A stretch of 64,000 nucleotides of DNA. Source: CAZSAT01 sp964604675. Lineage in GTDB: Bacteria > Myxococcota_A > UBA796 > CAJQPC01. The notes below the pieces were generated by a model. It was given only the letters and a program-made list of their open reading frames with translations. It searched no databases and was not told where the DNA came from. Made by a program: the position numbers and the translations under genes. This document shows positions 1 through 9,755 of the stretch, piece by piece; position 1 is the first letter of the stretch; each line of letters begins with the position of its first letter. The stretch spans positions 1-64,000 of the forward strand of contig CAZSAT010000017.1 of assembly GCA_964604675.1 (NCBI GenBank), given 5' to 3'.

Positions 1-1
1 C

Positions 2-874
2 GAAGGGGCCCAAGCCCTCCAACAGGGCGACATCGTGCACTTTGCGCGCAGCGAGTTTCGCCTGGTCCGCGCGACCCAGCAGGAGCTGGCCAGCGCGACC
101 ATGATCAGCGAGCTGGACGAGCTGGGCCTGCCCAGCCACTTTCCACCCGAGGCCACCGCCTTCGAGGAGCTCCTGCGCGAACGCGCGGTCGTGGCCGTCT
201 ACCAACCGCTGGTCGACCTCCGCGATCCCCGCCGCGCCGTGGTCGCCTACGAAGCGCTCGGGAGGGGTCGCCAGCCGGGGGCCCCGCGCGCACCTGGTCC
301 GCTCTTCGCCCTCGCGGCGGCCCTGCAGTCCGAGGCGGAGCTGAGCCGTCTGTTGCGTGAGGAAGCCGTGATCGGGGCGGTGGGCCTGCCGCCGGGCCGA
401 CCCTTGTTCCTCAACACCCACCCCGCCGAGGTCGACCACGCTGCGCTGCTCACCTCGCTGAAGCGGCTGCGCACGATCTACCCGGACCGCAAGCTCGTGG
501 TGGAGATCCACGAGAAGGTCGTCACCAACCCGCAGGCCATGCAGAGCCTCGCACAGGTGCTCGCGGAGCTCGAGGTCGACCTGGCCTACGACGACTTCGG
601 CGCTGGCCAGGCGCGCCTGCTCGAGCTCGCGGAGGCGCCGCCGCGCTACCTGAAGTTCGACCGGGCTCTGGTCCACGGCATCGACCGCGCCACGGCGGCC
701 CGGCAGCAGCTGGTCAGCGCGCTGGTGAACATGGCCCGGGGGCTCGGGGCGGTCACCGTCGCCGAGGGCGTCGAGAACGAGAGCGAGGCGCTCACCTGCC
801 GTGAGCTCGGCTTCCAGCTCGCGCAGGGCTTCCACCTCGGCCGTCCGGCTCCCCCGGAGCAGCTCACGGAGTAG
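2..874 (+). CDS. FHA-EAL cyclic-di-GMP phosphodiesterase, 5' truncated by window edge
   Basis: The reading frame is open to the first base, so the gene starts outside the window. The first ~20 residues (GDIVHFARSEFRLVR) look like the last strands of a forkhead-associated domain. A linker follows, then an EAL domain to the C-terminus. EAL signature elements are visible: YEALGRG (EAL), LNTHP, EIHEK, YDDFGAG (DDFG), LKFDRALV (catalytic Lys), VAEGVE and QGFHLG. All the usual metal and general-base positions are therefore present and hydrolysis of c-di-GMP is expected. The FHA part would bind phosphothreonine and link phosphorylation to c-di-GMP turnover (inference). A GTG at 35 is an alternative internal start, but the upstream residues fit FHA too well to be ignored. 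Confidence 0.85.
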   Translation, partial: EGAQALQQGDIVHFARSEFRLVRATQQELASATMISELDELGLPSHFPPEATAFEELLRERAVVAVYQPLVDLRDPRRAVVAYEALGRGRQPGAPRAPGPLFALAAALQSEAELSRLLREEAVIGAVGLPPGRPLFLNTHPAEVDHAALLTSLKRLRTIYPDRKLVVEIHEKVVTNPQAMQSLAQVLAELEVDLAYDDFGAGQARLLELAEAPPRYLKFDRALVHGIDRATAARQQLVSALVNMARGLGAVTVAEGVENESEALTCRELGFQLAQGFHLGRPAPPEQLTE

Positions 875-876
875 CG

Positions 877-2430
877 ATGACGTCCAAGCGCGCTGCGACA
901 CCCCACTGGTTCGTCCGGGGCGACCTCGACGGCTTCTTCGGGCTCGCGCTGGACAACCTGGTCCAGCTCCTCGTCATCGACGCGCTCTGCCGCTTCGTCT
1001 TGGGCTTCGACGCAGCGCTCATCTACGGCCGGGTCCTGCCTGCAGCGGCGGTGTCCATCCTGGCGGGCAACCTCTTCTACAGCTGGCAGGCGATGCAGCT
1101 GGCGCGCAGCGAGGGGCGGGATGACGTCTGCGCGCTGCCGTACGGCATCAACACGCCGAGCGTGTTCGCCTACGTCTTCCTGGTGATGCTGCCGGTCAAG
1201 ATCGTCACGGGCGACCCCCACAAGGCGTGGCAGGCGGGACTCGTGGCGTGTCTCGGCAGTGGACTCATCGAGATCGCGGGCGCTCTGGTGGCCGACAAGC
1301 TGCGCACCCGCGTCCCCCGCGCGGCGCTGCTGTCCACCCTCGCCGGGATCGCGCTGGGCTTCATCTCCCTCGGCTTCTTCTTCCGCACCTTCGCTGCCCC
1401 CGTGGTCGGCCTGGGCACCCTGGCCGTGGTGTCGATGACCTACTTCGGCCGGTTCCGCTTCCACCTCGGCGTCCCCGGCGGTCTCGTGGCGGTGGTGCTC
1501 GGGACCGCGCTGGCCTGGCTCACCGGCCTCGCACCGGGTGCCGAGCCGGGCACCCCTGGGCTCTACCTCCCCGTCCCCGTGGTCGGCGACCTCCTCGAGG
1601 CCGTGACCAGCGGCTACGGGCTCACCTACCTGAGCGTCATCCTGCCGATGGGGCTCTTCAACGTGCTGGGCTCGCTGCAGAACCTGGACTCGGCGGAGGC
1701 CGCGGGCGACCGCTACCGCACAGCGCCCTCGCTGGCCGCCAACGGCGTCGGCACCATGATCGCGGCGCTCTTCGGGAGCTGCTTCCCGACCACGATCTAC
1801 ATCGGGCACCCCGGCTGGAAGGGCCTGGGAGCACGCATCGGCTACTCGTGGCTCGACGGCCTGTTCATGGCGGCCATGTGCCTGACTGGAACCATGGGGC
1901 TCCTGGCCTGGATCGTGCCCATCGAGGCCGGCATGGCCATCGTGCTCTGGATCGGCATCGTGATCGCGGCACAGGCCTTCACCGCCTCACCGCGCGAGCA
2001 CGCGCCAGCGGTGGTGGTCGGCCTGCTCCCGGGGATCGCCGCCTGGGGCGCGCTCATGGTGAAGGCGGGGGTGCGCGCAGGCGGCGGCAGCTTCGGACCG
2101 GAGCTCGGCGCCGCGCTCGACGCCATGGACGTCTTCCACAGGGGGCTTTGGGGGCTGGAACAGGGCTTCCTGTTCACCGCGATGATCCTGTCCGCCGCCA
2201 CCGTCGCCATCATCGAGGGCCACTTCCGCAAGGCGGGCGCCTGGATGGCCACCGGCGCGGTGCTGAGCTGGTGCGGTCTGATGCACGCCTGGGCGTGGGG
2301 CCCTGGCGACACGGTGCTCGTGCTGGGCGCCGGCGTGGGGCTGGACTACGCCCTCGGCTACGCGGTCGCAGCGGCCGTGCTGTTCGCCGCGCCACTCCTC
2401 GGGCAGCGCGTCGACGGGGCAGGTCACTGA
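877..2430 (+). CDS. NCS2/AzgA-like permease (xanthine/uracil-type family)
   Basis: A 517-residue polytopic membrane protein with about 12 hydrophobic segments and few charges. The conserved stretch ALPYGINTPSVFAYVFL and the later NLDSAEAAGDRY and FPTTIYIGHPG segments are typical of a bacterial branch of the NCS2 nucleobase transporter superfamily, usually annotated only as permease or xanthine/uracil permease-like. The substrate cannot be read from the sequence. It begins 2 bases after the EAL gene stop, so the two may be co-transcribed. Its stop meets the convergent acyltransferase-like gene with 1 base between them, leaving no room for a classical terminator. Confidence 0.75.
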   Translation: MTSKRAATPHWFVRGDLDGFFGLALDNLVQLLVIDALCRFVLGFDAALIYGRVLPAAAVSILAGNLFYSWQAMQLARSEGRDDVCALPYGINTPSVFAYVFLVMLPVKIVTGDPHKAWQAGLVACLGSGLIEIAGALVADKLRTRVPRAALLSTLAGIALGFISLGFFFRTFAAPVVGLGTLAVVSMTYFGRFRFHLGVPGGLVAVVLGTALAWLTGLAPGAEPGTPGLYLPVPVVGDLLEAVTSGYGLTYLSVILPMGLFNVLGSLQNLDSAEAAGDRYRTAPSLAANGVGTMIAALFGSCFPTTIYIGHPGWKGLGARIGYSWLDGLFMAAMCLTGTMGLLAWIVPIEAGMAIVLWIGIVIAAQAFTASPREHAPAVVVGLLPGIAAWGALMVKAGVRAGGGSFGPELGAALDAMDVFHRGLWGLEQGFLFTAMILSAATVAIIEGHFRKAGAWMATGAVLSWCGLMHAWAWGPGDTVLVLGAGVGLDYALGYAVAAAVLFAAPLLGQRVDGAGH

Positions 2431-2431
2431 G

Positions 2432-3301
2432 TCAGGTGGCGGACACCCGCTCGGGGGGCGCGTCACCCAGCTGGGTGTAGCCCGAGGCCCAGCTGGCGGG
2501 ATCTTCGACCAGCTCCTGGAAGCCGGCCATGGCGATGGCGGTGGCCAGCCCGTCGGTGACGCGCTCGTCGAAGGCCCACTTGATCTCCACGCTCGGACGC
2601 CACTCGGTGCCGCCGTCGTCGGTCTGGTAGGGCCGATCGTGGATGCGGCCGATGACGCCGAACAGCGGGCAGTTCCCCCACTCGTAGAGGTGGTGGTAGG
2701 CCGCGTCGAGCCCCACGCTCCCGAGGTTCGCCACCACCAAGGAGGTGAACAGCGGATCGGGGTCGACGAAGGCCGACGGCAGCAGGTGCAGCCCATCGAG
2801 CCACTGCAGCACCTTGATCAAGGGGCGGAGCACGAAGGCCGGCAGGTGCAGGAAGAAGTCGACCTCCTTCTCGGTGGCGGTGTCCTTCTCGCGCCCTGCA
2901 CCCAGCATGCCCGAGAAGCGCTCGGCCACCTGGACCGCTCCGTCGCCGGCCTCGACGGGGAGCTTGAGCAGCACGACCTTCGCGCCGTCGTTCAGGCTCT
3001 TCTTGGCGGAGACGGAGATGGTCACGCCGTCGCGCTGCCAGAAACCGGCCCCCGCCACGTAGCGGTTCAGGCGCGGGCGATCGTGGAGCATGCGCCCCGC
3101 GGAGGCGATGAAGAGGTGCAGGAAGTTGACGCGGCGGCCGGCGGACTCGGCCTGCGCTTCGAGCCAAGGAAGCGTCCGTGTGAGGTCCAGGGTCTGCGTG
3201 AAGTAGACGCTCGCGTGCGTGCGCGAGGGCGTGAGGAGGTTCAGGATCTTCCGGTATCCGGGGATGTCTCGCGTGATTCGCGTGTCGCGTCGGTAGGCCA
3301 T
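2432..3301 (-). CDS. Stand-alone 2-oxoacid dehydrogenase E2-type acyltransferase fold, catalytic His absent
   Basis: The 289-residue protein has the chloramphenicol acetyltransferase/E2 catalytic fold only. There is no lipoyl or peripheral subunit-binding domain. It starts with MAYRRDTRITRDIPGYRKI, and its C-terminal third carries WAFDERVTDG (about 244-251), which aligns with the DHRVxDG active-site motif. The histidine is replaced by glutamate, so ordinary acyl transfer is doubtful. Residues 150-200 contain hydrophobic stretches (FFLHLPAFVLRPLIKVLQWL) that may associate with membrane. The ATG at 3301 is chosen because upstream extension runs into the divergent RDD gene. A GTTAG element lies 11 bases upstream. 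It may be a regulatory, scaffold or other acyltransferase-like protein. Confidence 0.7.
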   Translation of the reverse strand: MAYRRDTRITRDIPGYRKILNLLTPSRTHASVYFTQTLDLTRTLPWLEAQAESAGRRVNFLHLFIASAGRMLHDRPRLNRYVAGAGFWQRDGVTISVSAKKSLNDGAKVVLLKLPVEAGDGAVQVAERFSGMLGAGREKDTATEKEVDFFLHLPAFVLRPLIKVLQWLDGLHLLPSAFVDPDPLFTSLVVANLGSVGLDAAYHHLYEWGNCPLFGVIGRIHDRPYQTDDGGTEWRPSVEIKWAFDERVTDGLATAIAMAGFQELVEDPASWASGYTQLGDAPPERVSAT

Positions 3302-3326
3302 GGCCCCCACTGCTAACATCCGCCCC

Positions 3327-4031
3327 ATGGCGGCTGACCCACGATCCCTGGCCGACTTCCGGGGGGCGCTGGACGTCACGCTCGATCTCCCCCTCGCGGG
3401 CGTCGGCAGCCGAGCGATCGCGCACCTGTTCGACAACCTGATCCTGATGGTGTTGGCGATGGTGGCCGTGGCCGCCATCAGCCTCGCCAACGTGCTCGTC
3501 ACCGATCTGCCGGGCTGGGTCTGGGCGGCCACCGCCTTCGCGAGCTTCCTGGCGCAGTGGTTCTGGTTCGCGGCCTGGGAAGCCCGGACCGGCCAGACGC
3601 CGGGCAAGAAGCTGCTCGGGCTGCGGGTGGTGTCGCGGAACGGTGCGGCCCCCGACACCCTGGCCGCCATGATCCGCAACCTCCTCCGTGTGGCGGACTT
3701 CCTCCCGGGCTTCTACTTCGCCGGTCTGGCGAGCTGCCTGCTCAGCAGCCGCTGCCAGCGCCTCGGCGATCTGGCGGCCGGCACCGTGGTGGTCACCGAG
3801 CGCGTCCGCACCGACCACGGCATCCGCTGGCCCGACGGCTTCGACGCCCGGGACGTGGCCCTCGTCGAGGCGTGGTACGCCCGGGAAGCCGGCCTGGTCG
3901 ACGACCAGCGAACGCTCCTCGCGGCGCGCATGTTGAGCTGGCTCGCGCAGGACCACCCCCAGTTGCTCACCGGAGCACCGAAGCTGCCCGAACCGGAGCT
4001 GGTCGACTGGATCTTCCGGCGGAGCGACTGA
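3327..4031 (+). CDS. RDD family membrane protein
   Basis: Residues ~15-150 form an RDD domain: GVGSRAIAHLFDN (Arg and Asp of the motif), two to three hydrophobic segments, and the typical TGQTPGKKLLGLRVV and QRLGDLAAGTVVV blocks. A cytoplasmic C-terminal tail of ~85 residues follows. RDD proteins are small membrane proteins, some linked to ion exchange, and their role here is unknown. It is the first gene of a seven-gene cluster (RDD, SpoIIM, membrane protein, DUF4129-like, DUF4350, MoxR, DUF58) whose members recur together in many bacteria. The ATG at 3327 is preferred over the in-frame start at 3300 because TAACAT, a possible -10 box, lies 7 bases before it. The transcript would then be nearly leaderless. 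Confidence 0.85.
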   Translation: MAADPRSLADFRGALDVTLDLPLAGVGSRAIAHLFDNLILMVLAMVAVAAISLANVLVTDLPGWVWAATAFASFLAQWFWFAAWEARTGQTPGKKLLGLRVVSRNGAAPDTLAAMIRNLLRVADFLPGFYFAGLASCLLSSRCQRLGDLAAGTVVVTERVRTDHGIRWPDGFDARDVALVEAWYAREAGLVDDQRTLLAARMLSWLAQDHPQLLTGAPKLPEPELVDWIFRRSD

Positions 4032-4991
4032 GTGGACTACGCCACACTGGAGCGCAGCTGCACCGCCGATCTCGACGAGCTGGACCGCCTGCTCGAAGAC
4101 GCCGACGACGAGCTCGCCCGCCTCGACCTCGCCGAGCTGGAGCGGCTGGCGAGCCTCCACCGTCGGGTGATGGGCACCTTCGCCTATGCCCGCACGCACT
4201 TCGCAGACACGGGCCTGGCCGAGCGGCTCCGGGCCAGCGCGTTCCGGAGCCACCGCCTGCTCGCGGCGCGCCCCGTGCCCTGGCGGGAGCGCGTCGCCAC
4301 CTTCTTCCGGCGGGACTTCCTGCTCGCCTTCCGTGAGACCCTCCCGTCGATCCAGGTTGCGGCGCTGGTCTTCGTCGGCTTCACCCTGGTGGGCTTCTGC
4401 ATCGAGCTGGTCCACGTGGAGTTCGTGGAGGTCTGGGTGGGGCCGGACGCCATCAGCGGCCTGCGGCACGGCGAGATCTGGACGGATCGCGTGGGATCGA
4501 TGGCCCCCGCCAGCGTGCTGAGCTCGACCATCGCCACCAACAACATCGGGGTGGCGTTCGCAGCCTGGGCCGGCGGCGTGCTGGCCGGGATCGGCAGCCT
4601 CTACATCCTCGCCTTCAACGGCATGATGTTCGGCGGCATGCTCGCAGCCACCCACCACTACGAGCTGCTCGACCAGCTGTTTGCGTTCATCTCGGCCCAC
4701 GGGCCCCTCGAGCTGTCGCTCATCGTCGTGGCGGGCGGCGCCGGGCTGGAGCTGGCGGGTGGGCTGCTACGGGATGAGGGCCGTCCCCGCGCCGAGGCCC
4801 TCCAGGATGCAGCCCGGCGCAGCGTGCGCGTCGCGCTCGGCATCGCGCCGTGGCTCTTGCTGCTCGGTTTCGTGGAAGGATTCGTGAGCCCCGACATGGC
4901 GGTCCCGACCGTGTTGAAGGCCCTCCTCGGGGCCCTGTTGTGGCTCGGCTTCGTGGCCTACACGATGCGACCGGGCATGGAGGTTCGATGA
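4032..4991 (+). CDS. Stage II sporulation protein M (SpoIIM) family membrane protein
   Basis: A 319-residue protein with an N-terminal charged helical region (1-105) and a membrane domain typical of the SpoIIM/YfdX-like family. Landmarks are SSTIATNNIGVAFAAWAGG, LAFNGMMFGGMLA and the helix HGPLELSLIVVAGGAGLELAGG. In non-sporulating bacteria this family travels with RDD, MoxR and DUF58 genes and is of unknown function. It starts at GTG immediately after the RDD stop (TGA then GTG, no gap), so the pair is translationally coupled. Confidence 0.85.
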   Translation: MDYATLERSCTADLDELDRLLEDADDELARLDLAELERLASLHRRVMGTFAYARTHFADTGLAERLRASAFRSHRLLAARPVPWRERVATFFRRDFLLAFRETLPSIQVAALVFVGFTLVGFCIELVHVEFVEVWVGPDAISGLRHGEIWTDRVGSMAPASVLSSTIATNNIGVAFAAWAGGVLAGIGSLYILAFNGMMFGGMLAATHHYELLDQLFAFISAHGPLELSLIVVAGGAGLELAGGLLRDEGRPRAEALQDAARRSVRVALGIAPWLLLLGFVEGFVSPDMAVPTVLKALLGALLWLGFVAYTMRPGMEVR

Positions 4992-5824
4992 GTGCGGCAC
5001 CCCTTCGATTCGGTGAGCTGGTCGACCGTCCGGTCAAGCTGATCCGAGAGCACCTGAGCGCGCTCTTCCTGATCGGCATCCTGGGAACCGGACCGGCGAT
5101 CGTGCCCGCGTTGTTCATGCAGTCCCGCATGCAGGATCTGCAGGACATGAGCCCCGACGGCATCCTGTCGGCCTTCCTCCCGTTGATCGCCTTCGGTGGC
5201 GTGGCGGGGGTGATGGGCGTGGGCGCCTTCATCGCGATGTACGCCGCGGCCGCCGACGTCGTCTCCGGCCGCGCCCCCACCGTGGCGGGCGCGTGGCGGC
5301 ACGCTCTGAGCCTGGGCCCCTGGCTGACCGTGATCCTCGCCGGCCTCGGCATGGCCGTGCTGAGCATCCCGACCTGCGGACTCGGCTTGCTCGTCCTGAT
5401 GGTGACCTGGGCGCTGGCCATCCCCGTGGGGTTTCACGAAGGCACGTGGGGCGTCGCGGCGCTCAAGCGCTCGTGGGCGATCTGCGCCCACAAGGCGGCG
5501 CCCGGCCACACCTCGCCGGCCCTGCTCGTGGCTGGCATCACGGTGGTGTACTACCTGCTCGCCATGGCCATCGGGGCCGTCGCCGCCGTGCCCGCGATGA
5601 TCTGGGGCGTGACGCAGGGCTTCGAAGCTGTCGCCACCGGCGGCGCCGACGCGTTCGTGATGCCGACGTGGCTGAACCTCGGCACCAGCCTGTTCCAGGC
5701 GGCGGCCAACGTGCTCGCGGGACTCTACATGGCGATGGCCTACAACCTGCTCTACGTCGAGCTGAGGGAGCGACGGGAGGGCGTCGACCTGGGCAGCCTC
5801 TTGGACGATCGCCTGGATGGCTGA
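4988..5824 (+). CDS. Polytopic membrane protein of the RDD-SpoIIM-MoxR cluster
   Basis: A 278-residue protein with about six hydrophobic segments separated by short loops, ending in a charged tail (LRERREGVDLGSLLDDRLDG). The ATG at 4988 overlaps the previous stop as ATGA, giving tight coupling. I cannot assign a named domain. The overall pattern resembles the membrane domains annotated as glycerophosphoryl-diester phosphodiesterase membrane region or DUF4013-like that occur at this position in related clusters. A structural role in the membrane beside the SpoIIM protein is the simplest reading. Confidence 0.75.
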   Translation: MSAAPLRFGELVDRPVKLIREHLSALFLIGILGTGPAIVPALFMQSRMQDLQDMSPDGILSAFLPLIAFGGVAGVMGVGAFIAMYAAAADVVSGRAPTVAGAWRHALSLGPWLTVILAGLGMAVLSIPTCGLGLLVLMVTWALAIPVGFHEGTWGVAALKRSWAICAHKAAPGHTSPALLVAGITVVYYLLAMAIGAVAAVPAMIWGVTQGFEAVATGGADAFVMPTWLNLGTSLFQAAANVLAGLYMAMAYNLLYVELRERREGVDLGSLLDDRLDG

Positions 5825-6398
5825 CGGGGGCGCCTGGCAGCGGGTGGTGGACCATCACGGCCTCGTCACCGACGAGGGCGGCTCCCTGATGGAGCGGCTG
5901 AACCCCGTGATCGGCTGGGCGGGCGATCTGCTCGGCGACCCCGGCCTGCTGGACGCCTTGGAGACCCCCTCCCAGATCATCCTGTGGGGACTCGTCATCT
6001 CCGCGGCCTGCGCCATCGGGTACCTGGTCTTCCGCCGCCTGACCACCCGTCGCGGCCCCCCTCGTCGCGTCACCACCGAGCCCTTGGATGCGCCTCCGGA
6101 AGACGCGCGCGCAGCCTTCGACCAGGCGTTGGACCGCGGGGAGCCCCGCGCTGCGCTGGCCGCGCTGGTCGTGTGGCTCGCCTCGGGCCTCGCGGAGCGC
6201 GGTCGCGGGCGATGGTCGGCCGAGCTCACCAACGCCGAGATCGTGTCCAGCGCCCGCAGGCTCGCGCCCACCTGGCGCGGCCTGTCCGCCCTCTCGGACC
6301 TCGGGCACCACCTCGACCGGCTGCTCTACGGCCCGGTCGAGCCAACCATGGCCGACGTCCGCGCGCTCGTGCCACGCGCCGAGGCGCTCCTGGCATGA
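5817..6398 (+). CDS. DUF4129-like membrane protein
   Basis: A 193-residue protein with one transmembrane helix near residues 53-72 (IILWGLVISAACAIGYLVF) and a cytoplasmic C-terminal domain containing GEPRAALAALVVWLAS and SAELTNAEIVSSARR. The LTNxE block is the recognisable element of DUF4129, where it usually reads LTxRE. It overlaps the preceding gene by 8 bases and the next by 4 (ATGA). In the conserved cluster DUF4129 precedes DUF4350, MoxR and DUF58, exactly as here. Confidence 0.7.
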   Translation: MADGGAWQRVVDHHGLVTDEGGSLMERLNPVIGWAGDLLGDPGLLDALETPSQIILWGLVISAACAIGYLVFRRLTTRRGPPRRVTTEPLDAPPEDARAAFDQALDRGEPRAALAALVVWLASGLAERGRGRWSAELTNAEIVSSARRLAPTWRGLSALSDLGHHLDRLLYGPVEPTMADVRALVPRAEALLA

Positions 6399-7428
6399 GA
6401 CGCGAGGTCGTCATCCCCGCCCTCCTGGGGCTGGTCGTGTTGGCGGGAGCCCTCCTCACGGGTGACCCGGCCCGGGGTCCGAGCATCGAGAGCAGCGACG
6501 CCGCCGGGTTGCTGGGCGCGCACGCCTACCTCGGGGAGCTGGGTGTGACGTCGCGAGGGGCGGATCTTCGGGATGCTCGGCTCGACGAGACCCTGATGGT
6601 GGCGTTCCCGTCGCTCACCCCCTGGTCCGACGACGACGCGTCCCACCTGCGCGATCGGATCTTCGCCGGGCAGAGGGTCGTGCTGCTGGTCCGCGATGGG
6701 CAGACCGCCGACGCGAACGTGCTCCGGTACCTGGACATGTCCCAGGATGCGCTGGACGAGCGCTTCCCGCCGCGGAGCTGGCAGGCATGGTGGGACCGGG
6801 AGCTGACTCTGGGGGCGCGCGAAGGCAACGGCACGCTCACCGTGCGCCGTCCTCAGATCGTCGTGACACCACCTTCCCGAGCCGAGAGCCTCTGGACGAC
6901 GCCGGACGGGCTGGTCGTGGGCTTTCGCTACGGCCTCGGCGAGGGGGAGGTGGTGGTGTACGGCGCCGGCAACCCCTTCGCGAACGCCTGGCTGGGTCGC
7001 AACCTCGAAGAGCTCGAGCGCGTCGTCGGCCATGGCGACGTGGTGTTCGAGGAGGCCCACCACCGCGCCGAGGAGCTCGCCACGGCCGCGAGCCCGCTGG
7101 CTGTGCCCCTGGCGCGCTTCGGCTGGCACGTGCTGCTCCTCTACGCGGTGGGCGTCTGGGCCATCGCCTGGCGTTTCGGGCCGCCGCGTCGTAAGCGCAC
7201 GCTCCTCGCCGGTTCGGTGGAAGACGACCTCCGCGGCATGGGTGCCCTGGCGCGCGACGGCCGGCGAGCCAGCGAGGCGGCGCGACGGCTCCTGGGCCTC
7301 GCCTTGCGCGAGCTGGACGGGCAGGACGCCCGCCGGCTGCCCACGCGGGTGGGCGACATCGACGAGCGCGAGCTCGTGGCGCTCGGTCGCCACGTCGCGC
7401 GACTTCAGCAAGGCCCCGGAGGCAAGGC

Positions 7429-7432
<4 letters not shown>
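6395..7432 (+). CDS. DUF4350-containing membrane protein
   Basis: A 345-residue protein with an N-terminal transmembrane segment (residues ~5-22), an extracytoplasmic alpha/beta domain (~30-235) and a second transmembrane helix (GWHVLLLYAVGVWAIAWRF, ~245) before a cytoplasmic tail. The DUF4350 character shows in the N-terminal helix followed by SSDAAGLLGAHAYLGELGV and the rule-like segment VFEEAHH near the membrane. The ATG at 6395 overlaps the previous stop as ATGA. An alternative long ORF start at 5984 is rejected because it would overlap the DUF4129-like gene entirely. Function is unknown; by position it belongs to the MoxR/DUF58 module. Confidence 0.75.
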
Positions 7433-8378
<946 letters not shown>

Positions 8379-8382
<4 letters not shown>

Positions 8383-9665
8383 TCCCCTCCACCCGAGCCC
8401 TCGCGGCGCTCGGGCTCGCGGGCGTGGCGCTCGTCGCCGGCTTCGCCGAGCCGGTCCTGGGAGCCATCGCACTGGTCGCCGACGCCTTGTTGCTCGCAGC
8501 GGTGGTGATCGATGCCCGCCGAGCAGCCACGGACCTCGGCGTGCAGCGGGTGGTCCCCGACGCCGCGCACCAGGGCGAACGCCTCGTCGGCGAGATCCTC
8601 CTCGAGAATCCCTCCGAGGCCGATGTCCGCTTCCGGCTCCGGGACCCCTTGGCCCCCGAGCTCGGTGAGGGCCTCGATCTATCCGGGATCGTGCCGCGAG
8701 GGTCCCGGGTGCGGGAGCCCTTCGAGCGCACGGCGGTCTTCCGCGGCAACGCCGACCTCGGGCACGCCACCTTGCGGGTGCTGGGGCCGTGGGGCCTCGG
8801 CTGGCGACAGCGGACCGTCCCCTCCGCCACGTGCGTCCGCGTGCTTCCTCGCGTGCACCTCGCGGGGGAGGCCGGGCTCCTCCTCCGCCGGGAGCTGCAG
8901 TGGCGCGTCGGCCGCCACGCCACCGAGCGCAAGGGGGTCTCGACCGAGCTCTACGCCCTGCGCGAGTACCTGCCGGGCGACGACGTCCGGCGGGTGGACT
9001 GGAAGGCCACAGCGAGGCACCGGAAGCCGGTGGTGCGGGAGGACACGCTGGAGCAACACCAGAACCTGGTGGTCCTGCTCGACGCCGGCCGCCCGATGGC
9101 GTCTCGGGCGGACGGCCTGTCCAAGCTCGACCACGGACTGTCGGCCGCCCTGGCGCTGTTGCGCGTGGCCGTCGCGCGGAACGACTCGGCCACGCTGGCG
9201 GTGTTCTCCAAGGGCATGCGGCGCGTCGTGCGGGTCGATCGCCGCACCCGAAGCTTCGGCGGCGTGCTGGACGCGCTGTACGCGGAGCACGCCGACCTCG
9301 ACGAGCCCGACTACGCCGGTGCCGTGGCCTGGTGCAGCCGTCGCCTGCCGCGTCGGTCCATCGTGCTGGTGTGCACCTCGCTGGTCGACATGACGGGTGC
9401 TGACCGGCTCGGGGCCGCGCTGGGCCGCCTCGGGCGGCGGCACGTGCCCCTGCTGGTGAACCTGGAGGACCCGGGGCTGTTGAAGCTGGCGAGCTGTTCG
9501 CCCGGGGGACCGGAGGAAGCCTTCGCGAAGGTCTCCGCGATGGGGCTGGTGGACCAGAACAAGGCCCTGTCCCACCGGCTCCGAGCAGCGGGCGTGAGGG
9601 TGGTGTCGCGGCCGGCCTCGGGGCTCGCGCTGGGCATGCTCGGGGCCTACCTCGACGCGCGCTGA
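8379..9665 (+). CDS. DUF58 domain protein (MoxR partner)
   Basis: A 428-residue protein starting at GTG within the MoxR stop (GTGA). There are two hydrophobic segments near the N-terminus (LAALGLAGVALVAGF and LGAIALVADALLLAAVVI). An immunoglobulin-like region follows, then the DUF58 hallmark PGDDVRRVDWKATARHRKPVVRE (~200-225). After it comes a VWA-like Rossmann core beginning VVLLDAGRPM; the classical MIDAS Ser-x-Ser is not present. It is the last gene of the cluster and the likely client of the MoxR ATPase. Confidence 0.9.
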
Positions 9666-9755
9666 CCGACCGGGACCAGCTTTGCTTTCACGGGGACTTG
9701 TGTCGCGTGTCGAAGTCGGTGACCCTGGAAGCGGCCTGCGGGCCGGGGAGATGAC

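Noticed and set aside
2463..4700. 745-codon minus-strand frame over the RDD and SpoIIM genes
   Set aside because: Antisense shadow; the RDD and SpoIIM proteins are well supported.
9732..9745. CGGCC-TGCG-GGCCG hairpin before the lipoprotein at 9756
   Set aside because: Five base pairs only, expected by chance here, and it leaves the ribosome site free.
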